A DNA stretch of 64,000 nucleotides, taken from contig JAFAEQ010000077.1 of the NCBI GenBank assembly GCA_023423935.1, positions 61,766 through 125,765 of the forward strand, in the 5' to 3' direction. The notes below the pieces were generated by a model, which searched no databases, was not told where the DNA came from, and saw only the letters and a list, made by a program, of their open reading frames with translations. Shown here one piece after another: positions 18,849-27,408 of the stretch (its first letter is position 1; each line of letters starts with the position of its first letter). This stretch comes from Pseudomonadota bacterium (GTDB lineage Bacteria > Pseudomonadota > Gammaproteobacteria > Steroidobacterales > Steroidobacteraceae). A program made the translations under genes and the position numbers.

Positions 18849-19418
18849 ATGTCCGCCGCCCTCAAGACATTACTCCTGCTCGCTCTGTCCGCACTCGCGA
18901 TGCCCGTGCTTGCCGACCGCCAGCAGGATCCGGAAATCGGCAAGCTGCTGCAGCAGGCCCTGAAAGAAGATGGCTGCTTCGAAGACAAATTCGAGCAGCA
19001 GGTGTGGCATGCCGCGATGGAGCCGCAGCTCAAACGCATCGTGCAGGATGAGATCGAACGCGCCGAGATCCTGTATCACGTTCACTGCGAGGCGAAGCGC
19101 CTGAACCTGCCGCCTGCGCTCGTCATGTCCGTGATCGATGTAGAGAGCCGCTTCGATCGTTGGGCAGTCTCCAGCGCCGGCGCCGTCGGACTCATGCAGA
19201 TCATGCCCTTCTGGCCACGTCAGCTCGGCATGACCAACGAACAGCTGGTGCGCATTCCTCAGAACATCCGCATGGGATGCACGATCCTGAAGTTCTATCT
19301 CGATCGCGAGAAAGGCGACTACACCCGCGCCCTCGCCCGCTACAACGGCAGCGTCGGCCGCCGCAACTACTCAGACCTGGTGCTCACGCGGCTGGCGAAT
19401 CGGTGGAAATACCACTGA
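18849..19418 (+). CDS. SLT-type lytic transglycosylase
   Basis: 189-aa exported protein that should cleave the MurNAc-GlcNAc bond of peptidoglycan. A signal peptide occupies about residues 1-22 (ending PVLAD). The SLT domain follows, with the catalytic glutamate in VIDVESRFDRWAVS, the GLMQIMP motif and the LARYNGSVGR segment near the C-terminus. At 189 aa it is a minimal single-domain enzyme without a LysM or other wall-binding module. Confidence 0.9.
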   Translation: MSAALKTLLLLALSALAMPVLADRQQDPEIGKLLQQALKEDGCFEDKFEQQVWHAAMEPQLKRIVQDEIERAEILYHVHCEAKRLNLPPALVMSVIDVESRFDRWAVSSAGAVGLMQIMPFWPRQLGMTNEQLVRIPQNIRMGCTILKFYLDREKGDYTRALARYNGSVGRRNYSDLVLTRLANRWKYH

Positions 19419-19825
19419 AGTAAATGAGTAGTTACGAATGAGCAATGAGTAATTGAAGACGCCTCATTGCTCATTGCTCATTGCTCATCAGTACTGTCCC
19501 AACGTTCTCACGGTCAGCTTGCGCAAGCTACTGATCTGACGAATGAACTGTTGTTTTTCTGGTGGTCTCGATTTGAACGCCGCTCCGGGCACACTGGGGT
19601 TCTCCAGCGACCTGGCGGTGGTCCAGATGCACACGGGAAGTTGGTGTTCGCGCAACTGATGACGCACCTGCCTCTGAGCACATTTTGTCGTTGCGTCGCT
19701 CGCTACGATGGTGACCACAAGGTCAAACGCTTCTCGTGTCTCGATCAGTTGCTGGGGCATTACTCCTTGCTCATTGCTCACTACTCATTGCTAACTGCTC
19801 ATTGCTCATTGCTCATTGCCCACTC
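19419..19825. repeat. Family B heptad repeats flanking a 260-base core
   Basis: Heptads of the type ATTGCTC/GAGCAAT occur as an inverted set at 19423-19489 and again in one orientation at 19758-19825. Between them (about 19490-19757) is non-repetitive sequence. The longest frame there, on the minus strand (19488-19781, 97 codons), begins inside the repeat; I do not recognise its product and do not call it as a gene. No transposase is present. Confidence 0.75.
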
Positions 19826-20113
19826 CTACTTCGTCGCAAACCCCACCGGCACCTTTCCCAGCGCGTCGAGTGCGAGCTCTTCGATATCGACGGTGACGAC
19901 TTGCGCGGCCGGTGGGCCGGTGTGCAGCCATTGGATGAGCATGTGAACGGATTGGGTGTCGCCGACGGCGAGCACTTCGACGCGACCGTCTTCCAGATTG
20001 CTGGCGTACCCGCTCAGGCCGAGCTCGGCGGCCTTCTGGCGTGTGGAGGCGCGAAAGTACACACCCTGCACTCGACCGGAAACAAAGCAGCGTCGGGCAA
20101 CGATGGCGGACAT
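19826..20113 (-). CDS. Acylphosphatase
   Basis: 95-aa enzyme of the AcyP family, hydrolysing acyl phosphates. The catalytic arginine is in RVQGVYFRAST and the catalytic asparagine in GYASNLEDGRVEV, both at the family positions. The length is normal. The last codons lie against the family B repeat. It is followed upstream (same strand) by a small lipoprotein gene, with no clear functional link. Confidence 0.92.
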   Translation of the reverse strand: MSAIVARRCFVSGRVQGVYFRASTRQKAAELGLSGYASNLEDGRVEVLAVGDTQSVHMLIQWLHTGPPAAQVVTVDIEELALDALGKVPVGFATK

Positions 20114-20206
20114 GAGCGACGATCATCCAGGTCGTAGGTGAAAGCGAGTCAACACGTCGTGCGGTGACTGGCGTTACGCGTGTAACGCGACGATCCCGCG
20201 GTGGGT

Positions 20207-20524
20207 TCAACCGGATTCTTTCTGATCCGTTTTACGAACGGCGCTCAGCGCTTCACTTGCGCGGCCACGTGCTTCGACGGCATTGCGACGGGCATTGCGA
20301 TAGTCGCGTCGCTGCAGGCTTTCCTCAGCCTGCTCGAGCAGTGTCTGCGCCTCACTCAGCTGCTGTGGAGCAATGCGCTCGGCGCCGGCTTCGCGTGCGG
20401 CCCGGATGGCTTGGCGCGCATTGCTCATTTCCTGCGCCGGCACGCCTGCGCAACTCCATAGACCTGCGCAGAGCACGATCAGAAGAATGCCGCGTATCGA
20501 ACCTGGCGAAAGAGGATAAGCCAT
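20207..20524 (-). CDS. Small DUF4398-type lipoprotein
   Basis: 105-aa protein with a hydrophobic signal peptide and lipobox (LCAGLWSC, cysteine near residue 25). The mature part is one long Ala/Arg/Glu-rich helix (QLSEAQTLLEQAEESLQRRD) that fits DUF4398, a domain found in outer-membrane or periplasmic lipoproteins. No function is assigned. It is divergent from wrbA. Confidence 0.8.
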   Translation of the reverse strand: MAYPLSPGSIRGILLIVLCAGLWSCAGVPAQEMSNARQAIRAAREAGAERIAPQQLSEAQTLLEQAEESLQRRDYRNARRNAVEARGRASEALSAVRKTDQKESG

Positions 20525-20700
20525 GACTCGGGCTGTAATTTTCGACCGACCGTAGCAACGGCCAGCCTACACCGTCAAGACAGCGGCGAATACAATGCAG
20601 CGCCTTTACGGCTGACGATGCGTTGCTCTCAGCCCACATCAGCAGTGCATCGACGCGAACGTGACAGTGCATTCGCGGGACAATCCGGGAGATTCATCGA

Positions 20701-21294
20701 GTGGCAGACATTCTGGTTGTGTTTTATTCCCGCAAAGGCAGCACCGCGGAGCTTGCGCGGCAAATCTGTCGCGGAGTCGAGTCCGTGAGCGGCGCGAGCG
20801 CCAAGTTGCGCACGGTGCCGCCCGTCGTCACGTCGATCGATCAACCGCAGCCGATCGTTCCTGCCGAAGGTCCGCCGTATGCGACGCATGACGACCTGCG
20901 AACCTGCGATGGCCTGATCCTCGGCAGTCCGACGCGCTTTGGAAACATGGCCGCGCCGCTCAAGTTCTTTCTGGATGGCACGAGCTCACTGTGGGTGAGC
21001 GGCGCGCTGGCCAACAAACCCGCCGCCGTGTTCACCTCGACGCAGACGATGCATGGCGGTCAGGAGACGACGCTGCTCAGCATGATGCTGCCGCTGCTGC
21101 ATCACGGCATGTATATCGTCGGACTGCCTTACACCGAAGCCGCGCTCAATCACACGAGTACGGGCGGCTCGCCTTATGGCGCAAGTCACGTGGCAGGCGC
21201 GGAGACACAGCCACGCTTGTCCGAGGACGAGAAGACGCTCGCGCAACTACTGGGAAGACGCGTCGCCGAGCTCGCCGTGAAAGTGCGCGGGTGA
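20701..21294 (+). CDS. wrbA: NAD(P)H:quinone oxidoreductase, WrbA type
   Basis: 197-aa flavodoxin-fold enzyme that reduces quinones by two electrons using FMN and NAD(P)H. FMN-binding loops are visible: YSRKGSTAELAR near residue 10, SPTRFGNMAAPLKFFLDGT near residue 80 and TQTMHGGQETTLLS near residue 115. The GTG start has GGGAG upstream. The stop overlaps the start of the DUF2069 gene (GTGA), a common pairing in this class. Confidence 0.93.
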   Translation: MADILVVFYSRKGSTAELARQICRGVESVSGASAKLRTVPPVVTSIDQPQPIVPAEGPPYATHDDLRTCDGLILGSPTRFGNMAAPLKFFLDGTSSLWVSGALANKPAAVFTSTQTMHGGQETTLLSMMLPLLHHGMYIVGLPYTEAALNHTSTGGSPYGASHVAGAETQPRLSEDEKTLAQLLGRRVAELAVKVRG

Positions 21295-21647
21295 AGCTTG
21301 TGACGAACGCAGCCCGTTTCTGGCGCGGATCCACCATCGCGCTTACGCTCGCTCTGATCCTGCTGATGTTTCTGTGGCAGTTCACGGCGAGCATCGACTG
21401 GTCGCGCGCTGGTATTGCATTGCTGCTCGCGATTCCGCTCCTGGCGCCCCTTCCCGGCTTGATTCGCTCGCACCGCCGAACTTATGCATGGGCGACGCTG
21501 TGCGTGATCCCCTACTTCATCGTCGGCATCACCGAATCGATCGCCAATCCTGTTTCGCGCAGCTGGCCGGGGACCTGTCTGGCCTTGTCGTTATTGTTGT
21601 TCGTGAGCCTGATCGCTTATCTGCGCGCTACGCGATCCGCAGCTTGA
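21291..21647 (+). CDS. DUF2069 membrane protein
   Basis: 118-aa protein with four hydrophobic segments and short loops, matching DUF2069 (YjiN/YfgM-independent small membrane proteins usually next to wrbA and hda). The GTG at 21291 overlaps the wrbA stop. It is convergent with hda, with 5 bases between them. Function unknown. Confidence 0.82.
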   Translation: MKLVTNAARFWRGSTIALTLALILLMFLWQFTASIDWSRAGIALLLAIPLLAPLPGLIRSHRRTYAWATLCVIPYFIVGITESIANPVSRSWPGTCLALSLLLFVSLIAYLRATRSAA

Positions 21648-21652
21648 GCTGT

Positions 21653-22339
21653 TCACTCCAGCAGTTTGCTGACGAAAGGAATCGACACACGCTGACGCTG
21701 TGCGGCGATGGACGCTTCGTCGATGCGATCGAGGAAATCGCAGAGCGTCGTCATGTCGCGCGGCAGCCGTCGCAGTAGAAACGCTGCCGTGTCCTCCGGC
21801 AGCTCGAAACCGCGGAGCTTCGCGCGCAGCTGAAGCGCTCCGATCTGCTCGTTCTCTTCGAGCGCATGCAGCGTCAGCACGAGCCCGCCGCCCAACCGCG
21901 AACGCAGATCCGCAAGCTCGATGCCGGTCATGGCCGGAAGCAGCGCACTGCCGACGATCAGATGGGCCTGGCGCTCATCGAGTTGCTGGTGCAAGGCGAA
22001 CAACGCGCGCTGCCAATCGCTGCGGCCAGCAATCATTTCGACGTCATCGATGCAGACGCGATCGAGCTCGCCACATCCGGCAAGCAGCTCGGGCCCCAGG
22101 GACAGAAGCTCACGCAGGGGAAGATACGCCACGCTTTCGCCATTCGACTGCGCACACAACGCCTGCAGCAGATGAGTCTTCCCTGCATTGCGGGCACCGT
22201 GCACATAGATGCAGACAGGAGGGGCGCCTAGGCGGATCGAACGCAAGGCTTCGACGACTGGAGCGTTACTGCCCGGATAGAAACTTGCGAACACGCTGCT
22301 GTCGCGCAGCCGCACGCCCAACCCCAATTGCGTACTCAT
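21653..22339 (-). CDS. hda: DnaA regulatory inactivator Hda
   Basis: 228-aa AAA+ protein related to DnaA domain III. With the beta clamp it stimulates hydrolysis of DnaA-bound ATP after initiation. The N-terminal clamp-binding motif QLGLGVRL is present, then a P-loop GARNAGKTHLLQA and the Walker B-like VCIDDVEMIAG. It lies upstream of pgsA's stop end with 9 bases spacing on the same strand, so hda follows pgsA in one transcript. Confidence 0.93.
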   Translation of the reverse strand: MSTQLGLGVRLRDSSVFASFYPGSNAPVVEALRSIRLGAPPVCIYVHGARNAGKTHLLQALCAQSNGESVAYLPLRELLSLGPELLAGCGELDRVCIDDVEMIAGRSDWQRALFALHQQLDERQAHLIVGSALLPAMTGIELADLRSRLGGGLVLTLHALEENEQIGALQLRAKLRGFELPEDTAAFLLRRLPRDMTTLCDFLDRIDEASIAAQRQRVSIPFVSKLLE

Positions 22340-22348
22340 CTTCGCTCT

Positions 22349-22924
22349 CTAGGCGGCCACGCCGCGGCGCTCACGACTCGCATCGATCGCCTTGCGCGAA
22401 TAGGTGATCACATAGTCGAGCCCACTGACGACCGTCGTCACGAAGACCAGCGCGCCCATGCCGACGACGAGGTGCTGCGGAACGTCGCCTGCGGCATTGC
22501 TCGCCACGATCAACAGCAGGAACACGATCTGGCACAGCGTATTGAGCTTGCTGACCCACGTCGGCTTGCCATTCGGATAGCCGTAGAGCGCGTTGTACGC
22601 AATTGCTCCCGCAGTGATCAACACGTCGCGACCGATCGCGACCAGCGCAAGCCATAACGGCACGAGGCCCATCAGACCGAGCGTCAGGAACACGCCCACC
22701 AGCAGGATCTTGTCTGCGAGCGGATCGAGGATCTTGCCGAGCTCCGAAGTCCAGCCGCAGCGTTTGGCGAGGAACCCATCGAGTCCGTCCGTCGCTGCGG
22801 CGACGGCGAACAACCAGAGCGTCGACTTGAAGTCATGCTGGACGAGAAGCCACGCGACTGGCACGACCAGGAACATGCGCAGGATGCACAACGCATTGGG
22901 AATGAAACGCATCCAGGACCACAT
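22349..22924 (-). CDS. pgsA: CDP-diacylglycerol-glycerol-3-phosphate 3-phosphatidyltransferase
   Basis: 191-aa membrane enzyme for the committed step of phosphatidylglycerol and cardiolipin synthesis. The CDP-alcohol transferase signature is complete: DGLDGFLAKR, then LGKILDPLADK. About five hydrophobic segments are visible. In many gammaproteobacteria the slot between DUF2066 and hda is taken by a PerM-type transporter; here pgsA occupies it. Confidence 0.94.
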   Translation of the reverse strand: MWSWMRFIPNALCILRMFLVVPVAWLLVQHDFKSTLWLFAVAAATDGLDGFLAKRCGWTSELGKILDPLADKILLVGVFLTLGLMGLVPLWLALVAIGRDVLITAGAIAYNALYGYPNGKPTWVSKLNTLCQIVFLLLIVASNAAGDVPQHLVVGMGALVFVTTVVSGLDYVITYSRKAIDASRERRGVAA

Positions 22925-22947
22925 TGCGCTTCGAGTCCTTTCCCACT

Positions 22948-23931
22948 CTACGGCTGGTAACGAAGCTGCAGCCGGTCGGTGGATTCAGCGGAAGCGGTGG
23001 TCGCCGGCACCAGTCGGCCATCCAGGGCCAGCGCCCGTTTCAACGTATTCGCATCGCCCCGCACCGCCAGCCGGAATCTCATCGTATCGCCCACGACCTG
23101 CTCCACCGCAACCGACCGCACGAGCGTCATGCCTTCGAGATAGTTGAGCGCGCCCGCATAGGCCGCGAGATTGTCGATGCCGGAAATTTCCACGGCCACG
23201 CTGTCGAGCGTGGATCCGGCGACCGAATAGACACGCGCGAAGGCATCGGCTGCCAGATGCACGCCGTCCTCGAGCGAACCGCTGGTATTGGCGTTCTCGC
23301 TATCCGAGAGCAGCGTCCATCTCACATTCACTCCGCCTGAGCCATCCGAGCGTGCGTTCCCGATCAGCACCGCGTTAGCGTTGTAACCAGCTGCCAGTTC
23401 CAGCGCGGCTGCGTGATCGTTGACATCCGCACCCAATTGCGTGCGATCGGGCCAGACGATCGGCAAGCCACGTTCCCTGGCCGCACGTGCGACCGCCTCG
23501 CGTTCCGCCGACATGCCCGTCGAATCGATCCCATAGGTCGAACCGTCGCTGGCTGTCACATTGAGCAGCACGAGCGTATTCGGCCGCTCGCGCCCCCAGA
23601 TCGGCAGATCCGCATCGGTCAGGAGTTTGTCGATGGAGACGCTGTCGAATCCGACCTGCAACGCGTTATCCGCCGTGAAGCCGAAGCGCTGCACATACTT
23701 GCGAGGATCGTTGAGCACGGCCCCGAGACGAGCTGCGGCATCGCGCCGGCCACTGACTTTCACGACCACAGCCTTGAGAGCATCGACGAACGCTGCATCG
23801 CGCGTCGTGGTGACCGGGGTCGAGACTTCGTACAGATCGGGAACGGTGGCCGCCCATGCAGGTCCGACCAACCCGGCGAGGAGCACGAGTCGCGCCAGGA
23901 ACCCAGTTGTGAAACCTGATGACTTCGTCAT
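22948..23931 (-). CDS. DUF2066 exported protein
   Basis: 327-aa protein with a signal peptide (about residues 1-28, ending WAAT) and the DUF2066 start VPDLYEVSTPV. The family is regularly found divergent from purM in gammaproteobacteria, as here, but has no known role. The body is alternating alpha/beta without membrane segments, so it is probably periplasmic. Confidence 0.86.
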   Translation of the reverse strand: MTKSSGFTTGFLARLVLLAGLVGPAWAATVPDLYEVSTPVTTTRDAAFVDALKAVVVKVSGRRDAAARLGAVLNDPRKYVQRFGFTADNALQVGFDSVSIDKLLTDADLPIWGRERPNTLVLLNVTASDGSTYGIDSTGMSAEREAVARAARERGLPIVWPDRTQLGADVNDHAAALELAAGYNANAVLIGNARSDGSGGVNVRWTLLSDSENANTSGSLEDGVHLAADAFARVYSVAGSTLDSVAVEISGIDNLAAYAGALNYLEGMTLVRSVAVEQVVGDTMRFRLAVRGDANTLKRALALDGRLVPATTASAESTDRLQLRYQP

Positions 23932-24048
23932 TTGCAGCCCGGCAACGTTGCGACCCGCGATGGCATGAGGGCCGTGTAAAATAGCATACGTCCAACTTTC
24001 GCCCGCCCCGCCGCCGTACGTTCGGCGCGCCCATGACCCCGAGGCCTT

Positions 24049-25083
24049 ATGTCTCCGACCGATCCGATTACCTACAAAGACGCAGGCGTTGATATCGAAG
24101 CAGGAGATGAGCTCGTCGAGCGCATCAAACCCGCCGTCAAACGCTCGATGCGCCCCGAAGTTCTCGCAGGCCTGGGCGGCTTCGGCGCACTGTTCGAAGT
24201 CCCGATCGACCGCTACAAGCGGCCGGTGCTCGTATCAGGCACCGACGGGGTGGGCACGAAGCTGCGTCTTGCGATCGAAACTGGCCGGCACGACACGATC
24301 GGCATCGATTTGGTCGCGATGTGTGCGAACGATGTCGTCGTCCAGGGTGCCGAGCCTTTGTTCTTCCTCGACTACTACGCAACCGGCAAGTTGAGCGTCG
24401 AAGTCGCGGAGTCCGTGATCAAGGGCATCGTCGAAGGTTGCGTCCAGGCGGGCGCAGCATTGATCGGCGGCGAGACCGCCGAGATGCCTGGGATGTATGC
24501 CGAGGGCGATTACGATCTCGCTGGCTTCTGCGTCGGCATCGTCGAGAAAGACGCCATCATCGATGGCAGTCATACGCGTCCCGGCGATGTCCTTATCGGT
24601 CTGCCCTCCTCCGGTCCCCACTCCAATGGCTACTCGCTCATCCGCAAGCTCCTCAAGCACGCGAAAGCGACGCCTGCCACGAAGCTCGATTCGGGCTCGC
24701 TCTACGATGCCCTGCTCGCGCCGACGCGCATCTACGTGAAGCCGCTGCTGGCGCTTGCCAAGGCCGTTCCCATTCACGGCATGGCTCACATCACCGGCGG
24801 CGGTCTGACCGAAAACATTCCGCGCGTGGTACCGCACGGTCTCGAAGTGCTGCTGGGCGCGAAGACATGGCAACGCCCGGAAGTATTCACGTGGCTGCAG
24901 AAGGCCGGGAACATCGCGCCGGCCGAGATGTATCGCACGTTCAACTGCGGTATCGGCATGACGGTGACCGTTGCTGCCGAACATTGCGACAAGGCACTCA
25001 AGCTGTTGCGCGATCACGGCGAATCGCCCTGCGTCATCGGTGAGCTTCGCCGCGGCGATGGCGGCGTGGTCATTCACGGATGA
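24049..25083 (+). CDS. purM: Phosphoribosylformylglycinamidine cyclo-ligase
   Basis: 344-aa AIR synthetase, step 5 of purine synthesis: it closes the imidazole ring using ATP. The family start ITYKDAGVDIEAGDELV, the VSGTDGVGTKLRLA loop and LIGGETAEMPGMY are present. The stop overlaps the purN ATG (ATGA), so the pair is coupled. Upstream, TAAAAT at 23977-23982 could be a -10 box, though no clear -35 is seen. Confidence 0.97.
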   Translation: MSPTDPITYKDAGVDIEAGDELVERIKPAVKRSMRPEVLAGLGGFGALFEVPIDRYKRPVLVSGTDGVGTKLRLAIETGRHDTIGIDLVAMCANDVVVQGAEPLFFLDYYATGKLSVEVAESVIKGIVEGCVQAGAALIGGETAEMPGMYAEGDYDLAGFCVGIVEKDAIIDGSHTRPGDVLIGLPSSGPHSNGYSLIRKLLKHAKATPATKLDSGSLYDALLAPTRIYVKPLLALAKAVPIHGMAHITGGGLTENIPRVVPHGLEVLLGAKTWQRPEVFTWLQKAGNIAPAEMYRTFNCGIGMTVTVAAEHCDKALKLLRDHGESPCVIGELRRGDGGVVIHG

Positions 25084-25757
25084 CATTTTCCGCTGCCGCG
25101 CCTGCCCACGCACGACTGCCGATCGTCATCCTGATCTCCGGACGCGGCAGCAACATGCAGGCGATCGCCGAGCGCGCAGCGCGCGGCGATCTGCCTGTCG
25201 AGGTGCGCGCTGTGATCAGCGACAAGGAAGAGGCGCCGGGGCTTGCTATCGCAGCCGGGCTCGGCATTCCAACGGCCACGCTGAGCCCGAAGGGGTTTGC
25301 GACCCGCGAGCTCTACGACGGCGCACTTGCCGATCTCGTCGCGAGCTACTCACCGCAGCTGGTGGTTCTCGCCGGATTCATGCGCATTCTCTCGGCAAAC
25401 TTCATCCAGTCGTTCGCCGGCCGCATTCTCAACATTCACCCTTCGCTTCTGCCGAAGTACCGCGGTCTCCATACGCACCGACGCGCGCTCGAAGCGGGTG
25501 ACCTGTTGCACGGAGTCAGTGTGCACCTGGTCACACAGGAACTCGACGGCGGCCCGGTCATTATGCAAGCGAGTGTGCCCGTGCTTCCCAACGACACCGA
25601 GCAAAGCCTTTCAGCACGAGTTCAGCGTCAGGAACACAGGATCTATCCGCAGGTGATCGAGTGGATCGCACTGGGTCGTCTGCGATGTTCCGCAGACGGT
25701 CTCTGGCTGGACAACGAGGCTCTGCAGGCGCCGATCGCTATCGAAAGCGGAGAGTAA
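25080..25757 (+). CDS. purN: Phosphoribosylglycinamide formyltransferase
   Basis: 225-aa GAR transformylase, step 3 of purine synthesis, using 10-formyl-tetrahydrofolate. The catalytic residues are in NIHPSLLPKYRG (Asn, His) and QELDGGPVI (Asp), and the phosphate loop is ISGRGSNMQAIAE. The first about 12 residues are a short extension before the usual start. Confidence 0.96.
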   Translation: MTFSAAAPAHARLPIVILISGRGSNMQAIAERAARGDLPVEVRAVISDKEEAPGLAIAAGLGIPTATLSPKGFATRELYDGALADLVASYSPQLVVLAGFMRILSANFIQSFAGRILNIHPSLLPKYRGLHTHRRALEAGDLLHGVSVHLVTQELDGGPVIMQASVPVLPNDTEQSLSARVQRQEHRIYPQVIEWIALGRLRCSADGLWLDNEALQAPIAIESGE

Positions 25758-25758
25758 T

Positions 25759-26520
25759 TTGCACCGAGCGCTGACAAGATGGCTGCGAGCCTTTCCCATC
25801 GCGATGCTCGTTCTCACGGCGATGCTCAGCACCGCAGCGTATGCGCAATCGGGAATTCCGGAGCCTTTCACGGCAACCTATGCAGTCACCTTTCGCGGAC
25901 TGAACGGCGGCACGCTCGAAATGCATTGGCGCCGCGATGCGCAGAGCGGCCGCTATATCTTCGAAACGCGGGCTCATCCGTCCACGCTTGCCAGGTTCTT
26001 CGTGAGCAGCGACGCATTCGAACGAACGACATTCGAAACCTCGGGCGACGGGCTTCGGCCCGTGCTCTGGGAAACCGAAGACGGCAAGGCCGGCGACAAG
26101 GGCGATGGTCGACTCGAGTTCGACTGGAACACGAAGCGCATCACGGGCACCTTCGAAGGTAAGGCGGTCGATCTGCCGCTCGAACCCGGCACACTCGATC
26201 GCACCTCCATCCAGCTCGGCGTGATGATGTCGCTCCTGCGCGGCCAGGAGCCCGGCACGATCACCATGGTCAACGGAGACGATCTGCGCAGCTACACGTA
26301 CACGCGCGTCAAGAACGAATCGATGACCTCGAAACTCGGCACCTACGATGCCGTCGTGTACGAAAGCACACGCCCGGGTTCGAACCGCGTCTCACGCGTC
26401 TGGCACGCCGCCGCACTCGGCTACGTTCCGGTGCGCGCCGAACAGATACGCAAAGGCAAAGTGGAAACGGTGATGGAATTGATCGCCTTGAAGAAAGGCG
26501 ATCAGGCAATGAGCAATTAG
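25759..26520 (+). CDS. DUF3108 exported protein
   Basis: 253-aa protein with a signal peptide (about residues 1-29, ending AYAQ) and a DUF3108 beta-rich domain starting FTATYAVTFRGLNGG. This family often follows purMN in gammaproteobacteria; its role is unknown. TTG at 25759 is supported by GGAGAG 7 bases upstream. The last codons and the TAG stop lie inside a family B heptad repeat, so the C-terminal MSN is repeat-encoded. Confidence 0.85.
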   Translation: MHRALTRWLRAFPIAMLVLTAMLSTAAYAQSGIPEPFTATYAVTFRGLNGGTLEMHWRRDAQSGRYIFETRAHPSTLARFFVSSDAFERTTFETSGDGLRPVLWETEDGKAGDKGDGRLEFDWNTKRITGTFEGKAVDLPLEPGTLDRTSIQLGVMMSLLRGQEPGTITMVNGDDLRSYTYTRVKNESMTSKLGTYDAVVYESTRPGSNRVSRVWHAAALGYVPVRAEQIRKGKVETVMELIALKKGDQAMSN

Positions 26521-26605
26521 CAATGAGTAATGAGTAACTAAGAATGCAGAAAGGAGAATCTTTCTCCTCTCCTCAATTGCTCATTGCTCACTACTCATTG
26601 CTAAT
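26505..26605. repeat. Family B heptad inverted repeat at the DUF3108 stop
   Basis: Left arm 26505-26540 (units of AGCAATGAG/AGTAATGAG) and right arm 26574-26604 (ATTGCTC, ACTACTC, ATTGCTA) form an imperfect palindrome around AAAGGAGAATCTTTCTCC, itself a hairpin. It overlaps the end of the DUF3108 gene. Confidence 0.8.
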
Positions 26606-26619
26606 TTGCGGCCGCAGTG

Positions 26620-26716
26620 CGTCGGTGATGGCAGTGATGGCGCCAGATTCTTGCCTTCATCACTGACATCACTTCATCACCGTCATCACCCACATCCCCT
26701 CACATCACCGCCCTCA
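26620..26716. repeat. Family C (TCATCACCG) inverted repeat
   Basis: GTGATGG units at 26623-26641 against a longer run of CATCAC units at 26656-26716, reaching the dcd stop codon. It directly follows the family B element, so the convergent gap is made of two different repeat families end to end. Confidence 0.8.
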
Positions 26717-27277
26717 CGTCTTCGGCAGCGTCACTCCCCTCTGCCCCTGATATTTCCCGCCACGGTCCTTGTATGAGGTTTCGCAGACCTCATCAGATTC
26801 CAGGAACAGCATCTGGGCCACGCCCTCGTTCGCGTAGATTTTCGCCGGCAGAGTCGTGGTGTTCGAGAACTCGAGCGTCACGTGACCTTCCCATTCCGGC
26901 TCGAGGGGCGTGACGTTCACGATGATGCCGCAGCGCGCATAGGTGGACTTGCCCAGACAGATCGTCAGTACGTTGCGCGGGATGCGGAAATACTCGACGG
27001 TGCGCGCGAGCGCGAAGGAGTTCGGCGGAATGATGCAGACGTCCTGCTGCATGTCGATGAAGCTGCCGGAATCGAAATTCTTCGGATCCACGATCGTCGA
27101 GTTGATGTTCGTGAACACCTTGAACTCGTTCGCACAGCGCACGTCGTAGCCGTAGCTCGAGGTTCCGTAGGAAACGATGCGCGAGCCATTCGCCATCCTG
27201 ACCTGGCCCGGCTCGAAAGGCTCGATCATCCCCTCAGCGGCCATACGACGGATCCAGCGATCGGACTTGATGCTCAT
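26714..27277 (-). CDS. dcd: dCTP deaminase
   Basis: 187-aa enzyme converting dCTP to dUTP, the main source of dUMP for thymidylate synthesis in gammaproteobacteria. Family segments are SIKSDRWIRRMA at the start, YGTSSYGYDVRC and the catalytic region ARCGIIVNVTPLEPEWEG. The length is near that of E. coli Dcd (193 aa). It lies downstream of the Mrp gene on the same strand. Confidence 0.96.
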   Translation of the reverse strand: MSIKSDRWIRRMAAEGMIEPFEPGQVRMANGSRIVSYGTSSYGYDVRCANEFKVFTNINSTIVDPKNFDSGSFIDMQQDVCIIPPNSFALARTVEYFRIPRNVLTICLGKSTYARCGIIVNVTPLEPEWEGHVTLEFSNTTTLPAKIYANEGVAQMLFLESDEVCETSYKDRGGKYQGQRGVTLPKT

Positions 27278-27408
27278 GTGATTTCCTGAACGAAATATCT
27301 GTCTGCGACTGGTCAGCGGGCGCGCAATTGTACGTACCGGCTTGGGTCTCGTCTCTTCCGTCTGGCTGGTCGCCAGTCGCCTGTTGTCTGGTGGCCGAGC
27401 TGCGCGCC

